Source: Littorina saxatilis
Taxonomy: Eukaryota; Mollusca; Gastropoda; Littorinimorpha; Littorinidae
Assembly (NCBI RefSeq): GCF_037325665.1
Contig: NC_090255.1
Span: forward strand, 41,022,834-41,086,833
Direction of reading: 5' to 3'
DNA length: 64,000 nucleotides
The position numbers were made by a program, and so were the translations under genes. The notes below the pieces were generated by a model. That model saw nothing but the letters and a program-made list of their open reading frames with translations. It made no database searches and was not told the origin of the DNA. Below are positions 60,373 to 64,000 of the stretch, piece by piece. The first letter of the stretch is position 1. Each line of letters starts with the position of its first letter.

Positions 60373-61261
60373 CAATGCCAGACTCGCTTGCTCATGTGTG
60401 TGGGAAAACAAACATGTATGACTGTACACACAGAAAGTGGCAGTAGAAAAGAGGGAGAGAAAAGAGAGCATGTAATGTTTTAAATCACAGTTCACACTCA
60501 CAGAGAAGTCATCAATTGTTCCATTCTTGTTTCATTTTATTCTTAAAGTAAAATCATGCACAGATGTAGGCATACATTTTGTTTAGGATCACCGACCACA
60601 ATACAAAATCAAGTGCTACAAGTATAAATTATGATGCATACAGGACCTTATTTTGTGATTGTTTTACATCCACTGCTGTGAATAACAAAGAATCATGAGC
60701 AGTTTGATTATCAACTTATTGAGCCAGGTATATTGTTCATTATCCTTGTTCAATGTTTCCAGTGACACGGATTAGCTGCTTGATTTAGGGAACAAATTAG
60801 AGTGTGTGGTCCAGCGTAATTCTGCATCACTACAGTCAAGTAATACAGTGTTTAAATTGGCAGTGGAACTGAAAGTTAGTTTCTGTTCTGTTTTGATGAC
60901 AACAAAATTGAACACACTTATTTCTGCAAAAAAGCGCACAGGTCTATTTATCATAATGAATAGTTAATGACTCACATGCCCACAGTATGTTATTTCAATT
61001 TTGAACATTTAGTGAAAGTGTTCTTCTCTTCACTTTGGCTTCATACCTGCAATACTGGTAGTGGTATGTTCAGTGTTGCTTGCAGTTGCATGTTATTGGT
61101 AGTTTAAATGTGTGCTCGCATTTCAAGTGTAGGCCATTTAATTTTGCAATGCTCGTTATCTTGTTTCCTGTGTAGAGCTATTTTGAGGTTAATCAGCATA
61201 ATTCAACCTTTGTCAGTTGTGTCAATACATATCACATTTATGCAAAATGATTTCAAAGTGT
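60373..61261. other. 3' flank of the YqaJ remnant, non-coding
   Basis: AT-rich sequence after the TGA at 60370-60372. I see no clear canonical poly(A) signal and no further gene. Confidence 0.4.
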
Positions 61262-61400
61262 ATGTTTCCTCCGAAAACGGCGTATGGCTGCCTAAATGGC
61301 GGGGTAAAAAACGGTCATACACGTAAAATTCCACTCGTGCAAAAAACACGAGTGTACGTGGGAGTTTCAGCCCACGAACGCAGAAGAAGAAGAAGAAAGT
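61262..61400 (+). mobile_element. SINE 3' fragment with GAA tail
   Basis: TTTCCTCCGAAAACGGCGTA ... GAGTTTCAGCCCACGAACGC followed by AGAAGAAGAAGAA. It matches the 3' half of the SINE at 22847-23222 on the opposite strand. The tRNA head and core are missing (5' truncation). A GT microsatellite follows at 61413-61472. Confidence 0.8.
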
Positions 61401-61412
61401 GTATGTTAAAGT

Positions 61413-61473
<61 letters not shown>

Positions 61474-62682
61474 TAGAAAGAGTGAAATCTGCTCTTGAAT
61501 TGGAAGGAAATAGCAGCAGGTCAGATCATATACACATGTATACATGTATATTCAAATTCAAGATTCCATCCAGTGAAAAGATGATAACAGAAAAACGGTT
61601 GCTACTGCTCATGTGAGACACATGAATCAGATACAATACACCACAGTTTAATTAACATATTCTCTAGTCTAAACAGTGCCTTCAGTTCACGAGGCTGTGT
61701 TTATGCAGCGTCACAGCAAGAATCACATGATACCAGTGCAAACATTGACAAGCCCAGATAATACAGTGACTATTTTTTCCAGTGTTACCACTTCTTCCTC
61801 TTCCCTTGCAAACAAAAGATCAGTCAGAATATCAGAGTTCAGAATTTTGTACTTTCCACAAAGAATACTGATAACTCGCTAAACATAAATTCTCAGATTA
61901 GCTAGTTTGCGTGTTGACTCTATCTCATAAGCTGTAAGCTGACTCTTCCCTCTTATAAAGGCAGGGATTTTCACTTGTGCACCTCTCATAGCCACTAGTT
62001 CATTAATGTCAAATCCCCTGTCGGCCAAAATAACATCAGTTTGTACAATATTGTCTAGATACCCACTATTTGCAGTGATGTGCTTGTCACTTGAAAGCCC
62101 ACCCCACCCTTTAGAAATAAAAGAAATATGGCCTTGAGGTAATTGATATTAGGTATTTAATTGTATTGTTCATTTGTTGTGCTTGTAGTTTGACCAGGTG
62201 AGTGCACTAGCATCAACACTGGAGGCTCTCTCAATGAATATATTTCAAAACAGTCATTAATGGACACTACTCTGTTCCATGGATAGGGAAGGATCTGTGG
62301 CGGTAGACTTGTCTTAATACTTCGCCTGTCTGGCCAGAAAACAAGTGGCTGCAGTCTGTCAGACCTGTTTACCCCCCCCCCCCCCCCCCAAATGAAAATC
62401 AGGAATGCAACTGGTACTTTTCCGTAATTTGAGGCATCTTTGAGTAATTTTTTTATCAACCATAAACCAGCTTGAAAACGATTAAACGACACGTTAATTC
62501 GCGCGCTACCATGCAAAACAAAGTACAAAATTGATAACCATGTTTAACAGTATTGTACTACACACACAGAAGCTCGATCACACACACCACAAACACACAA
62601 CACAAGACACCTGATATATATGCAAGTTAACAAAGACAAGTTTACTTTATCTATAAAAAAAAAACCCAAAAAACACAGTATT

Positions 62683-62990
62683 CAGGGGCGGAGCAAGAGA
62701 GCTAGAGGGGGGGGGGACAACCTGGGGTCCAGGGGTCTGGCTGAAGAATGTTAGCTATTTTATTAACAATTTGTGGCTTATCCTTGATTTTAAACATGTA
62801 TGATAAACTGGTGTCAGCAGCCACTCATTATCTCTTTTAAAGTTAGTATTAGATAATGGCAATTTATCTTCATTGATATCTGCTCCCGACAACAACACAA
62901 ATTTCACAGACAGAAAATGGTTTGGTTTTTTTCTCCACAGACTGAATTTTTGTGTTTTTTGTTGCTTTTTTGACAACGGAACCCCTGTAA
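62683..62990 (-). mobile_element. hAT-type MITE, diverged copy
   Basis: Starts CAGGGGCGGAGC and contains GGGGTCCAGGGGT and TGGTGTCAGCAGCCACTCAT, the reverse complement of the core at 24340-24610. It has extra central sequence (about 62850-62960), and the far terminus is degraded after GGAACCCCTGTAAC. Confidence 0.65.
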
Positions 62991-62995
62991 CACGC

Positions 62996-63180
62996 AGAAT
63001 TGATTTAATCTGAGTTTGTTTTAGCGGTAAGCGCCATGTTTATCGGAGCAGGAAACTCTTCCAGAGTGAGGCCCCTTTGTTGGTTTCACTGCGGCCGCAT
63101 TGTGAACAGCAGTTATGAGAAATTCGAAATGAGAAATGGCGCTTACGGCTAAAAAAAAACTCAGAAAAAATCAATTCTGC
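62996..63180. repeat. Palindromic element
   Basis: Left arm CAGAATTGATTTAATCTGAG...AGCGGTAAGCGCCAT and right arm ATGGCGCTTACGGCTAAAAA...TCAATTCTG, around a centre of about 95 bases. No coding capacity. Confidence 0.7.
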
Positions 63181-63590
63181 GTTCTTGATAGCAGTTTCGT
63201 CCAGACTGGACTCCAGCTTTTGCTTTTCTTATTTTTCTCTATCGTCCAAGCCCATAAAATCGAACAAGGCGGATTGCGTTTGGATTTCCCTCTTTCAGAT
63301 GACTGAGATTGCCCCCCTTGGATCGTTCCGTGTCAAGGCCAGTTGTACTGGCCGTGTGTTCAAGATGGAAAAAGGTTCTCTCGACCGCAATTTCCGGAAT
63401 TTTCGGTAGATTTCCGTAATACCGGAATTTAGACCCCAAATCCGTAATAATTCCGGACAATCCGGGAGGGTAAACAGGTCTGTCTGTGGTACATGATATG
63501 CAGTCTCGTGAAAAACTTTGCTGGCAGTTGTTCTTGACACAGAAAAGATGTATGCCAGGTGTTGCGGAGGTGTGTCAAGGCGTATATTAA

Positions 63591-63732
63591 CAGCTATTGT
63601 GTTTTCAGCGTAGCAATAGGGCCCGATATTTAGACGAGACAAGTATAATGCCGACGAGTCGAAGACGAGTCGCATTATACTTGTTCGAGTCTAAATATCG
63701 GACCCTATTGCTACGATGAAAACACAATAGCG
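63591..63732. repeat. Near-perfect 140-bp palindrome
   Basis: Arms ATTGTGTTTTCAGCGTAGCA...TTTAGACGAGACAAGTATAAT and the inverted match ending TGAAAACACAATAGC, around a GC-rich centre CGACGAGTCGAAGACGAGTC. It lies directly at the N-terminal edge of the broken transposase and may be the element's terminal structure or another insertion. Confidence 0.75.
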
Positions 63733-64000
63733 TTTATATAGCTATTCTGACATTAAATTCTGTGTTAAAATCATGTTTTTGTCAGCAACAAGGACCAGAA
63801 TGGTCCATGTCGTTGATTGCAGACGACGGTTCCCTTTCTGCATGAAGCCACGGAAATAACCGAACATTGAAAAACCCACGGACATGTATTACGGAGAAAA
63901 CTCAAGATAACCGGATGCTTAGCATTACGTCAATATCTTAGGAATCATATGACGTTATGACGTATCATGCTTGCCTACGTAGATTGTATGTTCGAAAGTC
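63733..64000. other. Non-coding, nothing recognised
   Basis: No gene or repeat is supported to the window end. Confidence 0.4.

Larger units (their letters stand above)
62366..63484. mobile_element. Element with AGACCTGTTTACCC ends inserted in the transposase
   Basis: Inverted ends AGACCTGTTTACCC (62366) and GGGTAAACAGGTCT (ending about 63484). The transposase reading is interrupted exactly here, with CAGAC-like sequence on both sides. It contains a hAT-type MITE (62683-62990) and a palindrome (62996-63180). No transposase of its own. Confidence 0.6.
61640..63650 (-). pseudogene. DDE_Tnp_4-type transposase, broken, with nested insertion
   Basis: HARBI1-like/DDE_Tnp_4 transposase on the minus strand. 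The helix-turn-helix part reads IRLDTPPQHLAYIFSVSRTT (about 63600-63520). The catalytic part resumes at 62360 with LQPLVFWPDRRSIKTSLPP, VSINDCFEIYSLREPP (first D), [36 protein letters not shown] (second D), then VISILCGKYKILNSD and EKIVTVLSGLVN. The third catalytic position, usually V-E-R-V, is a stop codon (V-stop-R-V) at about 61880, and there is a further frame change near 62150. Between HTH and catalytic parts lies a foreign element (62366-63484). Dead copy. Such transposases often carry an N-terminal THAP domain, which is not seen here. Confidence 0.8.

Overview
The window looks like a repeat-dense animal genome, most probably a marine gastropod mollusc of periwinkle (Littorina) type. The reasons are intron-containing genes, tRNA-derived SINEs, several LINE clades, very long AC/GT microsatellites, and many copies of an 850-880 bp repeat (called R1 here) that begins AACAAGTCGCGTAAGGCG and ends with the hairpin TTTAGTCAAAACTTGACTAAA. 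The species cannot be fixed from sequence alone, and there is no prokaryotic signal.

Layout. 1-4.6 kb: an intact LINE ORF (endonuclease, RT, RNase H) inserted in a small LTR fossil. 4.6-9.2 kb: hairpin element, interspersed repeats, one tRNA-SINE with a clean target duplication, and a LINE 3' fragment inserted into another repeat. 9.2-13.3 kb: a 36-bp minisatellite of about 65 copies that abuts an exon for TM4-TM5 of a class A GPCR, which runs straight into a coding 21-bp minisatellite. 15.06-20.23 kb: a 5.2-kb palindromic element whose arms are AT-rich short palindromes plus a 15-bp minisatellite (about 108 and 122 copies). 20.5-28.6 kb: Tc1-like remnant, SINE, hAT-type MITE and a TIR element nested in R1. 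29.0-30.0 kb: first two coding exons (TM1, TM2-TM3) of a GPCR. 31.8 kb: a THAP zinc-finger exon. 33.2-41.1 kb: R1 copies, one split by a 4.15-kb TIR element with 622-bp terminal repeats that carries zinc-finger and piggyBac-like exons. 41.8-47.2 kb: a three-level nest (older repeat, R1, then a near full-length CR1/L2-type LINE with both ORFs open). 49.2-60.4 kb: a degenerate SWIM/YqaJ nuclease gene, one exon of which is split by a 10.0-kb palindromic virus-like element carrying two inverted copies of a five-gene module. 61.6-64.0 kb: a broken DDE_Tnp_4 transposase with nested insertions.

The most unusual object is the element at 49837-59849. Its arms are each 4,997 bp, equal in length and almost identical, around a 19-nt spacer, and they hold compactly packed ORFs with no polymerase, integrase, protease or packaging ATPase recognised. 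The two halves of one host exon lie on its two sides, which argues for genuine insertion of the whole palindrome and against a fold-back assembly error. Few ordinary host genes are visible: two partial GPCR loci, the THAP exon, the zinc-finger exons (probably transposon cargo) and the YqaJ remnant.
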